Part shown: positions 1 to 8,743 of the stretch, one piece after another | How the letters are laid out: each line of letters begins with the position of its first letter | Numbering within the stretch: position 1 is the first letter of the stretch | Origin: Natronorubrum texcoconense | GTDB taxonomy: Archaea; Halobacteriota; Halobacteria; Halobacteriales; Natrialbaceae | DNA: 64,000 nucleotides | Direction: 5' to 3' | Assembly: GCF_900100335.1 (NCBI RefSeq) | Contig: NZ_FNFE01000002.1 | Span: 744,001-808,000 of the forward strand | The notes under the pieces: generated by a model | The model's database searches: none | What the model was told of the DNA's origin: nothing | Seen by the model: the letters and a program-made list of their open reading frames with translations, nothing else | Program-made: the position numbers and the translations under genes

Positions 1-353
1 GTGACGACGAACCACATGTTCCACTCGTGGTCGCGGGCGTAGTTGTGGTTGACCTGCCGGTACTCGTTGATTATCGCGGCGACCTCGTCGAATCGGTCGT
101 CGGGTGCCTGGACGGCTGCCAGCGTCGACGAGCCGATCACCGGCGGGTTGAGGACGGCACCGAACCGCCGGACGATGCCGGCGTCGTGGAGTCGGTTGAC
201 CCGCTCGAGCGCGTCGTCCTCGTCGATACCGAGTTCCGAGCCGATCTGTCGAAACGGACGTTCCGCGACGGGAACGCCGCTCTGGTAGCCGTCGATGATA
301 GCCGCGTCGACGTCGTCGATCGACTCGCGCCACTCCCCCGAGAGGCTGCTCAT
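1..353 (-). CDS. Siroheme decarboxylase subunit (AhbA/AhbB-type, Lrp/AsnC fold), 3' end outside window
   Basis: The first 117 residues of a minus-strand protein are visible; the stop codon lies outside the window. The N-terminal half is an AsnC/Lrp-type winged helix with VAERPFRQIG near residues 28-37 and GIVRRFGAVLNPP near 64-76. It is followed by the start of the ligand-binding fold with VNHNYARDHEWNMWF near 101-115. The ERPF, RRFGAVL and NYxRxHExNxWF signatures are those of siroheme decarboxylases (Ahb/NirDGHL family), which take two carboxylates off siroheme on the archaeal heme b/d1 route; older annotations call them Lrp-family regulators. Start ATG at 353 gives the usual N-terminus. AhbA and AhbB cannot be told apart from this fragment. 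Family call is strong; subunit identity is inference. Confidence 0.85.
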   Translation of the reverse strand, partial: MSSLSGEWRESIDDVDAAIIDGYQSGVPVAERPFRQIGSELGIDEDDALERVNRLHDAGIVRRFGAVLNPPVIGSSTLAAVQAPDDRFDEVAAIINEYRQVNHNYARDHEWNMWFVV

Positions 354-606
354 TGGATGGGCTAGGGAGAACGGGACCGTATTGCTTTCGGGTCCGCGCG
401 AGCGCCGGCGCGGTGTCGCGTTCGGTCCGCTCGAACGAGCCACTGGACGGCAGACCTGACACTCGACCAGCAGCCGCCCAAGAAACCGGAAGTAACCGGT
501 CCGATTTCCGTCACTGTTCGCGCTGCTGGCCCAAAAACCCGTCATTCGTCGGCGACACGAGACCGGAAACGGGAGGTTTTTGCGCGGCCCGTCCCAACGA
601 GAGCGT

Positions 607-1677
607 ATGGCGAAGGCAACCCAGGAGTTCGGCGAGTGGCCGCTCAAACGGCTGATGACGGAGATCGTCGGCTCCGGTCCGAAGTCCGCCGACGACATGA
701 CTCGCGAGCAGGCTCGAGAGGCCTTCCAGCGCATTCTGGCCGGCGAACCCGACGAGACGACCCTCGGCGCGTTCTGGCTGGCCAACCGCTGGAAGCGCAA
801 CAACCCCGAAGAGCTGGCCGGCTACACCGACGTCATGCTCGAGGAGTCGGTCGAGACGGCCGAACCCGACGCGAACCCCGTCGACTGCGGCGCGAACTAC
901 GACGGCAAGCACACCTCCGCCGTCCTCGGCGTCGGCGCCGGCCTCGTCGCCGCCGCCGCGGGAACCCCCGTCGTCGTCCACTCCGGTGATCGGGTTCCGA
1001 CCCAGAAGGCGACGGCGTACAAACACGTCCTCGACGAACTCGGCGTCCGGACGGAACTCGAGCCGACCGAGAGCGCCGACATGGTCGACGAGACCGGCTT
1101 CGGCTTCTACTACCAGCCAGCGTTCAATCCCGGCATTCAGGACCTCTACGAGCGACGCGACATGATGGGCGTCCGGACGTTCGTCAACACCATCGAGACC
1201 GTCGCCAACCCGGCCAACGCCGACGTTCACCTCGGCTCGTTCTACCACCTCGCGTTCGCGAAGAAGATGACCGATCTGATCGAGGAGAGCGACCATCTCT
1301 CCTTCTCCCGCGCCATCTTCTTCCAAGGGATGGAGGGCTACGACGATATCCGACCCGGCTACACGAAGGTGGCCGAGTGGGACGAGGGTGAAGACGAACT
1401 CGAGGACTACGAGGTCGAAACTGCGAACTACGGCATGGAGATGGAAGCCGAGGACCTCGCGGTCGACGACGTGACCGCCGACTCCGCGTCGATCACCGAG
1501 GAGGTACTGGCCGGCGAGCGCGACGATCACTTCGCCGACGCCATCGCGCTCAACGGCGCGTTCCGGATGTACGCCCGACAGGACGTCGAGAGTTTGGAGG
1601 CGGGGCTCGAGGAGGCTCGAGCGGTTATTGCGGACGGGAGTGCTGCAGCGGTGCTCGAGGATCTTCGCTCGTTCTGA
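607..1677 (+). CDS. Anthranilate phosphoribosyltransferase-like protein (TrpD2 type)
   Basis: 356 residues with the nucleoside phosphorylase/phosphoribosyltransferase fold. A helical N-terminal domain (1-75) is followed by a glycine-rich segment (about 108-121) and HSGDRVPTQK (125-134), which correspond to the PRPP/anthranilate-binding loops of TrpD. The typical TrpD GTGGD motif is not intact, so a paralogous TrpD2-like role rather than tryptophan synthesis is more likely; no other trp gene is near. ATG 607 is preferred over an upstream TTG at 580 because a T-rich box at 572-577 lies about 30 bases before it, as in leaderless haloarchaeal genes. Substrate unknown. Confidence 0.75.
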   Translation: MAKATQEFGEWPLKRLMTEIVGSGPKSADDMTREQAREAFQRILAGEPDETTLGAFWLANRWKRNNPEELAGYTDVMLEESVETAEPDANPVDCGANYDGKHTSAVLGVGAGLVAAAAGTPVVVHSGDRVPTQKATAYKHVLDELGVRTELEPTESADMVDETGFGFYYQPAFNPGIQDLYERRDMMGVRTFVNTIETVANPANADVHLGSFYHLAFAKKMTDLIEESDHLSFSRAIFFQGMEGYDDIRPGYTKVAEWDEGEDELEDYEVETANYGMEMEAEDLAVDDVTADSASITEEVLAGERDDHFADAIALNGAFRMYARQDVESLEAGLEEARAVIADGSAAAVLEDLRSF

Positions 1678-1862
1678 TCTACCCGGGTTTCCGTTCACCG
1701 ACATCGATTGTCTGATTTCGAGCCAACGGCAACAGTTCACTTCGGAGTGTACGCGAGGGTCGATTTTTCAGCCCTTGATTAGCAGTGCGTGTTTACCACT
1801 GTTTGTGAATTGAACGAGTCCGTCAAACAAACCGGCCACCTGAACTATAAATAATGAACGAA

Positions 1863-1870
1863 TTTATGTA
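1863..1870 (+). promoter_or_regulatory. TATA box for the SDR gene at 1893
   Basis: TTTATGTA is centred about 27 bases before ATG 1893, the spacing of a leaderless haloarchaeal transcript. A second AT-rich run (TATAAATAAT) lies just upstream. Confidence 0.5.
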
Positions 1871-1892
1871 GCTACCGTCCGATACCGCGAGT

Positions 1893-2654
1893 ATGCGATT
1901 AGCAGACAAGACCGTCGTCATTACGGGTGCGGCATCGGGGATCGGCGAGGAGACAGCGAAGCGGTGTGCAGAGGAGGGCGCACGCGTCGTCGTGACGGAC
2001 GTTGACACGCCGGGTGGCGAGGAGACCGTCGCCGATATCGAGGACGCCGGCGGCGTCGCGGAGTTCCGCGAACTCGACGTCACCGACAGCGAGCGATTCG
2101 ACGAGGTTGTCGACGGCGTCGCCGAGGAATATGGCATCGACGTGATCGTCAACAACGCCGGCACCGGCCACCCCGGTGGCAGTCTCGAGGAGGTCGACGA
2201 CTCCGTTCGGGATTTCGTGATCGACATCAACATCAAGGGCGTCTGGAACGGCTGTGCCGCCGCGCTTCCCCACATGAAAGAACAGGGCCACGGCTCGATC
2301 GTCAACGTCGGCTCCCTGGCGAGCATTCTCGGCCTGCCGAAGCAGGCCGCCTACTCGACGACCAAGGCGGCCGTGTTGAACATGACCCGAACGATCGCCG
2401 CCGAGGCCGGACCCTACGGCGTCCGCGCAAACGCCGTCTGTCCCGGCTTCACGGAGACCCAGATGCTCGATCAGTACTTGGCAACGCAAGACGATCCCGA
2501 GGCGGCTCAGCAAGCGATGGCCGAGGATTACCCGCTGAAGCGACTCGGTAAACCGGAGGAGATCGCCGACTCGATCCTCTTCCTCGCCAGCGACGAGGCC
2601 TCCTTCGTCACCGGCCACGGGCTGGTCGTCGACGGCGGCTTCTCGACCTGCTGA
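1893..2654 (+). CDS. SDR family NAD(P)-dependent oxidoreductase
   Basis: 253-residue classical short-chain dehydrogenase. The Rossmann motif TGAASGIG is at 11-18, an acidic residue ends beta-2 (VVVTDVD, about 33-38) and so favours NAD(H), NNAG is at 87-90, the catalytic Ser is near 141 and YSTTK (Tyr154, Lys158) completes the active site. The C-terminus (VTGHGLVVDGGFS) is typical of glucose 1-dehydrogenase/3-oxoacyl-ACP-reductase-like SDRs. Cytoplasmic. It is a single gene with its own promoter, so the substrate cannot be deduced. Family certain, substrate unknown. Confidence 0.9.
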   Translation: MRLADKTVVITGAASGIGEETAKRCAEEGARVVVTDVDTPGGEETVADIEDAGGVAEFRELDVTDSERFDEVVDGVAEEYGIDVIVNNAGTGHPGGSLEEVDDSVRDFVIDINIKGVWNGCAAALPHMKEQGHGSIVNVGSLASILGLPKQAAYSTTKAAVLNMTRTIAAEAGPYGVRANAVCPGFTETQMLDQYLATQDDPEAAQQAMAEDYPLKRLGKPEEIADSILFLASDEASFVTGHGLVVDGGFSTC

Positions 2655-2757
2655 CGGATTTGGCTGCGAACGCTGCCGGACGCGCAAATCGAAACCGGTT
2701 TTTCGCCGACGATCGTTTAGGGCAACTAACACGTCCGTCGGCCGGACGGCTTTCACA

Positions 2758-3255
2758 ATGCTCGTTCCAGCACTCGTCGATGTCGGCTCGATTCTCGAGG
2801 AGACCTCCGGTCTCGGTCGCTACCTGCTCGTCTTCCTGCTCGCGATGACTCCGGCGATCGAGCCGTTCGTCGTCATCCCGGTCGCCATCGGACTCGGACT
2901 CGATCCGGTCGCGACGGGGCTCGCCGCCTTCGCCGGCAGCGCTACCGCCGTCGGCGCGATCGTCGTCGCCCACCAGCGGCTGGTCGCCTGGTGGGCCCGA
3001 CGGACCGGCACCGACCCCACCGACTCGAGCGACCGATACGGACGCGCGCGCCGGCTCTGGAAGCGCTACGGACTCGCCGGTCTCGCCCTCGCCGGACCGA
3101 TACTCGCGGGCATTCACCTTACGGCGCTGTTCGCGGTGGTCGCCGGCGACGACACGCGAGCGATCCTCGGGTGGCTCACGGTCGGACTCGGCGTCTGGAC
3201 GGTCGCGCTCGTCATCGCCTCGACGGTCGGCCTCTCGCTGCTGGGACTCCCCTGA
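2758..3255 (+). CDS. Small multi-drug export family membrane protein (PF06695-like)
   Basis: 165 residues with four to five hydrophobic segments (about 20-45, 50-75, 105-130, 138-162) separated by a basic cytoplasmic loop (WWARRTGT...RARRLWKRYG). The pattern MTPAIEPFVVIPVAIG in the first helix and the second-half glycine-rich helix match the small multi-drug export protein family, common and uncharacterised in archaea. A transport role is a family-level assumption. It converges closely on the next minus-strand gene: the two stop codons are only a few bases apart. Confidence 0.7.
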   Translation: MLVPALVDVGSILEETSGLGRYLLVFLLAMTPAIEPFVVIPVAIGLGLDPVATGLAAFAGSATAVGAIVVAHQRLVAWWARRTGTDPTDSSDRYGRARRLWKRYGLAGLALAGPILAGIHLTALFAVVAGDDTRAILGWLTVGLGVWTVALVIASTVGLSLLGLP

Positions 3256-3257
3256 GC

Positions 3258-4229
3258 TCACTCCTCGCGGATCAGCGCGACGCTCGCGAGCTGGTCGCCG
3301 CCGACGACGGTCGCCTCCTGCGTGAGCGCGTAGAGGATGCCGTCGCGGTCCGCCGCCGCCTCGTGAAGCGGTTCGTACGTCGTCGGATCGTACACCGTGC
3401 CGATCGACGTTCCGGCGGTGATGGACTGGCCCACGTCGAGCGACGGCTCGGGATGAAACAGGCCGCCGTCGTCGGCGGTGACCTGCCCGAGGTGGTTTCG
3501 GGCGACGGTCTGCTCTCGATTCGGCACTTCGCCGGGGAGCATCCCGAGGTACCGACAGACGTCGAGCAGCCCGTCGACGCCGATCTCGACGGCGTCCTCG
3601 AGGATGTGTTTGTTGTGAGATAATTCGGGCGTGATCGACGGAATCCCCTCCTGTGCGGCGGCGACGCGGAGCTTTCCCCCGAACCCGCGTCGGTGCCACT
3701 CGTCGGAGGCATCATCGTCGGCCTCTTCGGAGAGCAAGAGGTCGGTTCCGAAGGCTTCGGCGAGGTTGCGGGCCGCCTCGTCGCCCTCCCGGTAGACGAC
3801 GTGCGGGAGCATATCGGGACTGCCCGTGTGGAGGTCGACGATGGCGTCGGCCGCCTCGATCTCCTCCCAGAGCGTGTCGGCCATCCGCTGGTGGAGGCTG
3901 CCACCCTCGTCGCCCGGCCAGATCCGGTTCATGTTGGGATTGACGCTGTCGAACTCCTCGGGCGTGATGTAGGAGACGAGGTCGAAGGTGAGCGGGTTCG
4001 CGACGGGGACCGCGACGACGGTCCCCGACAGCGACTCGAGCGGCAGTCGCTCGTGAAACCGTCTGAGCGTTTCCGTACCGTTGATTTCGCGGCCGTGCTG
4101 GGCCGCCTGCACGTACAGCGTCGGTCCGTCGTCGCTCCCTTCGTACGTGTGAACGGTCGCCGTGAGTTCCACGCCGGAGGGAAGTCGCGCGAGCGTTACA
4201 TCCTCGGCCGTATGCGTTCCTGCGGTCAT
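3258..4229 (-). CDS. Succinylglutamate desuccinylase/aspartoacylase family zinc deacylase
   Basis: 323-residue M14-like zinc hydrolase. Zinc ligands are visible as HGREINGTE (His45, Glu48) and DLHTG (His134). NPNMNRIWPGD (about 98-108) is the arginine-bearing substrate loop of this family. The C-terminal 100 residues form the beta-barrel extension (lipoyl-like) often seen in archaeal members. It removes an acyl group from an amino acid or related amide; the exact substrate is not evident. Start ATG 4229 is chosen because the upstream open frame lacks family sequence and covers the start of the divergent cyclophilin. Confidence 0.85.
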   Translation of the reverse strand: MTAGTHTAEDVTLARLPSGVELTATVHTYEGSDDGPTLYVQAAQHGREINGTETLRRFHERLPLESLSGTVVAVPVANPLTFDLVSYITPEEFDSVNPNMNRIWPGDEGGSLHQRMADTLWEEIEAADAIVDLHTGSPDMLPHVVYREGDEAARNLAEAFGTDLLLSEEADDDASDEWHRRGFGGKLRVAAAQEGIPSITPELSHNKHILEDAVEIGVDGLLDVCRYLGMLPGEVPNREQTVARNHLGQVTADDGGLFHPEPSLDVGQSITAGTSIGTVYDPTTYEPLHEAAADRDGILYALTQEATVVGGDQLASVALIREE

Positions 4230-4383
4230 AGGTCGCCGTTCCACGTCCGGCGGTATGTAGCTGCGGCCGTCTGTCGTCACCCGAACGTGACACCCGATCG
4301 GGTTCGCGGTCGCTCGAGCGGTCACGAGCGCGTCACAACTCGAGACCACTACCGTTTTCTGTCGGCCCACCGTCGGCGAAGCT

Positions 4384-4902
4384 ATGGGAGATGTTACTGC
4401 GACCCTCCACACCAACAAGGGAGACATCGAGGTCGAACTGTACGACGAACGCGCGCCACGAACCGTCGACAACTTCGTCGGTCTCGCGACCGGCGGCAAG
4501 AGCTGGGAGGACCCCGAGACGGGCGAGGACGTCGACGGCGAGCCGCTGTACGACGACGTCGCGTTCCACCGCGTCATCGACGACTTCATGATTCAGGGCG
4601 GCGATCCGACCGAAACCGGTCGCGGCGGCCCCGGCTACCAGTTCGACGACGAGTTCCACGACGAACTCCGACACGACGACGCGGGCGTTTTGAGCATGGC
4701 CAACTCCGGGCCGGACACGAACGGCTCGCAGTTCTTCATCACGCTCGACGCCCAGCCACACCTCGACGACCGCCACTCAGTCTTCGGGAAGGTCACCGAC
4801 GGGATGGACGTCGTCGAGGAGATCGGCAGCGTCGACACCGGCCGCAACGACGAGCCCAAAGAGGACGTCGTCCTCGAGTCGGTCTCCGTCGACTACGAGT
4901 AA
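4384..4902 (+). CDS. Peptidyl-prolyl cis-trans isomerase, cyclophilin type (cytoplasmic)
   Basis: 172 residues, a whole bacterial-type cyclophilin domain with no signal peptide. It carries FHRVIDDFMIQGGDP with the catalytic Arg, and the [17 protein letters not shown] core that forms the proline pocket. It isomerises Xaa-Pro bonds during folding. A second, exported cyclophilin lies 1.4 kb downstream at 5799-6635 with nearly the same domain, including a long almost identical DNA stretch around the QFFIT motif. The acidic insert typical of haloarchaea ([18 protein letters not shown]) is present in both. Confidence 0.93.
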   Translation: MGDVTATLHTNKGDIEVELYDERAPRTVDNFVGLATGGKSWEDPETGEDVDGEPLYDDVAFHRVIDDFMIQGGDPTETGRGGPGYQFDDEFHDELRHDDAGVLSMANSGPDTNGSQFFITLDAQPHLDDRHSVFGKVTDGMDVVEEIGSVDTGRNDEPKEDVVLESVSVDYE

Positions 4903-5046
4903 TCTCGGCACCGGTCTCGAGCGGCACTCGAGCGTGTCGTCCCCGAATCACGGAGCGGAGCGTCCCGACATCGCGACGTTCTTAGAGCGTGAGTGGTACC
5001 GCTCGAACAGACGCTCTCGTGAGTGCGGTGCAGAAACGGGTGATGC

Positions 5047-5054
5047 TTTTATAG
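5047..5054 (+). promoter_or_regulatory. TATA box for the acyltransferase at 5079
   Basis: TTTTATAG sits about 29 bases before the GTG at 5079 and supports that GTG as a leaderless start. Confidence 0.55.
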
Positions 5055-5078
5055 AGATCTTCCGAAACACCGAACACG

Positions 5079-5783
5079 GTGACTCTCGAGACCCTCGTGG
5101 AACGTTCGCTGTCGGTACTGGGATATCCGTCCGTGACGCACGGGCTAGCTGACTGGTATCTCGATTCGACTAACCTCGAGATCGCACCCTCCGCTCGCAT
5201 CGCGATGGGCTGTCTGCTTCGAGGCGAGATCGATCTTCGCTCGCATACGAGAGTAAGTCGAGGCTGTATCCTCGCCGGTGACGTGGCGATCGGGACGCGA
5301 ACGAACCTCGAGCCGAACTGTGACCTCATCGGAGCGGTCACACTCGGTCGATACTGTGCAATCGCCCGCGAGACGACGTTCCAGCAGACGAACCACGAGA
5401 CGACGAGACCGTCACAACAGATCCGGTTTTACGACGAGGTGCTCGACAGCGACCTTCCGCCGACGGCGAAGGGGCCGATCACGGTCGGTAACGACGTCTG
5501 GATCGGGACGAGGGCGACGATCCTCTCCGGCGTGACGATCGGAGACGGTGCCATCGTCGGGGCCGGAGCGGTCGTCAGTTCCGACGTCGAGCCGTACGCC
5601 GTCGTCGCCGGGGTCCCGGCCGAGCGGATCAAGTGGCGATTTCCCCAGGCGGTTCGAGAGAAGCTTCTGGACCTCGAGTGGTGGAACTGGGACGAGGAGA
5701 CGATGCGCGATCGACGAGCGTTCTTCGAGCGCGACCTCCGGACCGTCGACGACGCCGCGGAGATCGCAGCCCTCCTCGAGTGA
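5079..5783 (+). CDS. Left-handed beta-helix acyltransferase (xenobiotic/CatB-like or maltose-acetyltransferase-like)
   Basis: 234 residues with hexapeptide-repeat architecture. Isoleucine-patch turns occur twice, about 38-85 and 125-175 (GNDVWIGTRATILSGVTIG then GAIVGAGAVVSSDV), with a loop holding FQQTNHETTRP between them; its His fits the catalytic histidine of the CatB subgroup. The C-terminus PYAVVAGVPAERIKWRF followed by WWNW is typical of the xenobiotic acyltransferase branch. It likely moves an acetyl group from acetyl-CoA to a hydroxyl of a small molecule or sugar. GTG start supported by the TATA spacing. It lies between the two cyclophilin paralogues, with no obvious functional link. 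Confidence 0.85.
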   Translation: MTLETLVERSLSVLGYPSVTHGLADWYLDSTNLEIAPSARIAMGCLLRGEIDLRSHTRVSRGCILAGDVAIGTRTNLEPNCDLIGAVTLGRYCAIARETTFQQTNHETTRPSQQIRFYDEVLDSDLPPTAKGPITVGNDVWIGTRATILSGVTIGDGAIVGAGAVVSSDVEPYAVVAGVPAERIKWRFPQAVREKLLDLEWWNWDEETMRDRRAFFERDLRTVDDAAEIAALLE

Positions 5784-5798
5784 AGCCGCACTCGAAAG

Positions 5799-6635
5799 TT
5801 GTGTGCATGTCGTCACACCGACGGAACGCAGTCCGACGGTTTAAAGTCGTATTGTGCGCGTTCGCGGGTTGCCTCGAGACCGTCTCCGCCGACGACGGAT
5901 ACGCCTCGGGACGAGTTCGAAATCCGATATCGTTATTTTGTCGCCGCGCTCACCAGCGGTATCGCTCCACATCGGCCGCTCCATCGACGAACGCTGCTCG
6001 CAGCGACCGGCTCGACTCTCGGCCTTGTCCTCGCCGGCTGCGCGAATACCGCTGAAGACGATGTGAAACGCGACGCGGACGCGAGCGACAACGAATCGAC
6101 TGGGGACTCGAAGACGGCCGACGCGCTGACGGCGACCCTCCACACCGACACGGGCGACGTGGCGGTCGAACTCTACGCCGACCGCGTCCCGCGAACCGTC
6201 GAGAACTTCGTCGGTCTCGCGACCGGCGAACGGCCGTGGACCGATCCCGAGACGGGCGCGGACGTCGACGGCGAACCGCTGTACGAGGACGTTCTCTTCC
6301 ACCGCGTCATCGAGGATTTCATGATCCAAACCGGCGATCCGCTCGGTACCGGCCGCGGCGGTCCCGGCTACCGGTTCGACGACGAGTTCCACGACGACCT
6401 CCGACACGACGATGCGGGCGTTTTGAGCATGGCCAACTCCGGGCCGAACACGAACGGCTCGCAGTTTTTCATCACGCTCGGCGCCCAGCCCCACCTCGAC
6501 GGCAGACACGCCGTTTTCGGGAGGGTGACCGCGGGGATGGACGTCGTCGAAGCGATCGGGAGCGTCGACACCGACGCGAACGACCGGCCTCGAGAGGACG
6601 TCGTCCTCGAGTCGGTCTCCGTCGGCGACGAATAA
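5799..6635 (+). CDS. Cyclophilin lipoprotein (exported peptidyl-prolyl isomerase); start codon doubtful
   Basis: From about residue 60 onward this is a twin-arginine lipoprotein signal ([10 protein letters not shown], lipobox LAGC), an acidic tether, then a full cyclophilin domain very close to the protein at 4384-4902 ([25 protein letters not shown]). It would fold or isomerise proteins at the outer face of the membrane. The only in-frame start I can find is TTG 5799, which puts about 60 unlikely residues before the signal. TATA-like GTTTAAAG (about 5839-5846) and TTATTTTG (about 5933-5940) lie inside that stretch, and no ATG, GTG or TTG follows either box in frame before the RR motif. So the domain is sound but the 5' end may be damaged, or a non-standard start may be used. 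Confidence 0.75.
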   Translation: MCACRHTDGTQSDGLKSYCARSRVASRPSPPTTDTPRDEFEIRYRYFVAALTSGIAPHRPLHRRTLLAATGSTLGLVLAGCANTAEDDVKRDADASDNESTGDSKTADALTATLHTDTGDVAVELYADRVPRTVENFVGLATGERPWTDPETGADVDGEPLYEDVLFHRVIEDFMIQTGDPLGTGRGGPGYRFDDEFHDDLRHDDAGVLSMANSGPNTNGSQFFITLGAQPHLDGRHAVFGRVTAGMDVVEAIGSVDTDANDRPREDVVLESVSVGDE

Positions 6636-6865
6636 CGGGAACCGAGAGCACGGGTTCGTCGTTCAGGACGGCGTTCGAATCTCGAGGTGCGTACAGACCG
6701 AGCACACGTCGCTCAGTCGGGCGAAGACGTGGAGTGGAGATGGGTGTGGGACAGGTGTGGAGTCCCTCGTGAGAGCCTCCTGCGTCATTCGGTGAAACAG
6801 TTGCACGGCGACGAACTCGCATTAAGAGCCAGATAGTGTTACGACAAGGTTCGACACATGGTCGT

Positions 6866-8524
6866 ATGCCTACGTGGAAACGACGATCCGTACTGGCAAC
6901 TGGTGCAGCGCTCTCGCTCGGCGGGCTTTCGTCGATCGGTACGGGATCGGAGGCTGACGACGCCACAGAGCTACCGGATTCGTCCATCGATCCCAATCCA
7001 GAAACGGACGAGGACTGGCCCTCCTACGACGGTGGCGCCGGGCACTCCAGGTCCATTTCGGACACCCGCGAGTTCGACGGCGAGGCTCTCGAGGCCGCCT
7101 GGTCGGTCGCCATCGATAGCGGGCGCGGCGAATTCGGCGCCGCAGTCGCCGTCGCCGACGATACCGTCTACGCGAAGACCGAGTCCGCGGTCGTCGCGCT
7201 CGAGGCGGCGGACGGGTCGGTCGTCTGGGAGGCCGACGACGTCGACGCGTGGGGGCCGGCGGTCGCCGGCGAAACCGTCGCGCTCTCGGGCGAGGAGGTG
7301 GTCGCACTCGATCGCGCCGACGGAAGCGTGCGGTGGACCACCGAGTTCGACCCCGAGAATCGAGGCGACGTCAGCAGGCACACGGTTGCCTACGACGCCG
7401 TCTTCGTTATTTTCGACGGAACGCTGTACGCCCTCGAGATCGACGACGGGTCGATCCGCTGGCGACTCGAGTCGATCCGGGACGAGGACGGCGAGGAACA
7501 CGAGTTCGACACCGACGTCGCTGCGGCGAACGGCGTCGTCTACGCCGTCTCCGGGGACTTCGTCCTCGCGCTCGAGCCCGAGTCGGGCGACGAACGCTGG
7601 CGGTCCGAGGTGTACAACGGCGCGGTGTCCCTTCCGTCCCGCGCGACGGCGACGGGCGTCCTCCTCGGGGGCGATATGTACGAGCGTTCGATCAGCGATG
7701 CAGAGTCGGGTGAGGGTATCGGAGTGGTCAACTCGGAGTACATCGAGCCGGTTTTGGACGAAGAGATGTACGTCGACGGCGGTCCACACACGTTCTCGGG
7801 GCGGTCCTACGCCGCGGACGACGAGTACGAGTGGGACGTCGACATCCACTACAGTTCGGTGTCGACCGTCATCACCGGCGACACCGTCTACGCCTACGTC
7901 GACGAGGCGAACCACCCGCCGAACGCGGAGTACAGCGCGGATCTCGTCGCCCTGGACAGGTTCGACGGGACCGAACGATGGGTGCGATCGGCCGACGAGA
8001 CGCCCGTCGGCCCGATACGGGCGATCAGCGGCGAGACGATCTACGTCGACCACGACGGCGAACTCGTCGCGCTCCGGGAGCAAACGGACGAGGAAGGCGG
8101 TGATGACCAGCCCGACGAGGATAACGAAAGCGGCGAAGATGACGACGGCTCCGGCGACGACGGCGCCGACGATGACACGGACGAGGGAGACGACGAGCAG
8201 AGCGGATCCGAGGACGATGACCAGCAACAGGACGGAGAGGACAATACCGACGAGGCCGAATCCGACGGCGACGACCAGCAACAAGACGGCGATAGCGAGT
8301 CCGGCGAAGGCGACACTGACGCCGGTTCGGAGGCTGGAGACGAAGACACTGATACCGAGGTAGACGCCGAAAACGAAACCGAGACCGACGTCAGCGATGA
8401 CACCGACGGCGTGCCCGGATTCACGACCGGTGCCGGACTCCTCGGTGGGGCGACCGCCCTCGAGTGGCTGCGCCGAACGTCAGGCGCTGATGAATCGACC
8501 AGCGTGAACGAACCAGCCAAGTAA
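6866..8524 (+). CDS. Exported PQQ-like beta-propeller protein with acidic tether and PGF-type C-terminal anchor
   Basis: 552 residues. A signal peptide (TWKRRSVLATGAALSLGG, Tat-like) is followed by repeated propeller blades with the VVALEAADGSVVWE / YALEIDDGSIRW / VALDRFDGTERW pattern (about 45-410). Then comes a roughly 100-residue Asp/Glu/Ser/Gln-rich low-complexity linker. The end reads VPGFTTGAGLLGG, a hydrophobic stretch, then RR, resembling the PGF-CTERM signal cut by archaeosortase A and replaced by a lipid; here 14 residues follow the RR, so the fit is imperfect. Ligand unknown; such propellers bind PQQ or act as scaffolds. ATG 6866 is chosen because it begins the signal peptide. Confidence 0.85.
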   Translation: MPTWKRRSVLATGAALSLGGLSSIGTGSEADDATELPDSSIDPNPETDEDWPSYDGGAGHSRSISDTREFDGEALEAAWSVAIDSGRGEFGAAVAVADDTVYAKTESAVVALEAADGSVVWEADDVDAWGPAVAGETVALSGEEVVALDRADGSVRWTTEFDPENRGDVSRHTVAYDAVFVIFDGTLYALEIDDGSIRWRLESIRDEDGEEHEFDTDVAAANGVVYAVSGDFVLALEPESGDERWRSEVYNGAVSLPSRATATGVLLGGDMYERSISDAESGEGIGVVNSEYIEPVLDEEMYVDGGPHTFSGRSYAADDEYEWDVDIHYSSVSTVITGDTVYAYVDEANHPPNAEYSADLVALDRFDGTERWVRSADETPVGPIRAISGETIYVDHDGELVALREQTDEEGGDDQPDEDNESGEDDDGSGDDGADDDTDEGDDEQSGSEDDDQQQDGEDNTDEAESDGDDQQQDGDSESGEGDTDAGSEAGDEDTDTEVDAENETETDVSDDTDGVPGFTTGAGLLGGATALEWLRRTSGADESTSVNEPAK

Positions 8525-8743
8525 GAGACCCCGATTGCGGTCCGTCGGACGGGGCTGCTGACACCGTATCGATTCTCGCCTCTCGGTTACACCGTTTTCA
8601 GGTCCGACGCACCCGAATATCCCGCCGGTTTTACGTACCGACTGGATCGACGAAAGCCGTGTTATCGAACCCGCGTCTCCGAGACGCCTCGAGTTCGAGC
8701 GCCAATCACACGTTCCGAACGCTGTCGCCCAAACGGTCGAACG

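Noticed and set aside
511-1740. Long minus-strand open frame of 409 codons
   Set aside because: It mirrors the codon-position bias of the TrpD2-like gene on the plus strand and has no family match.
6663-6788. Minus-strand 41-codon frame with a CSVC pair
   Set aside because: Only one Cys pair, TATA-like site too far away, and no other support; kept in mind only as a weak microprotein candidate.
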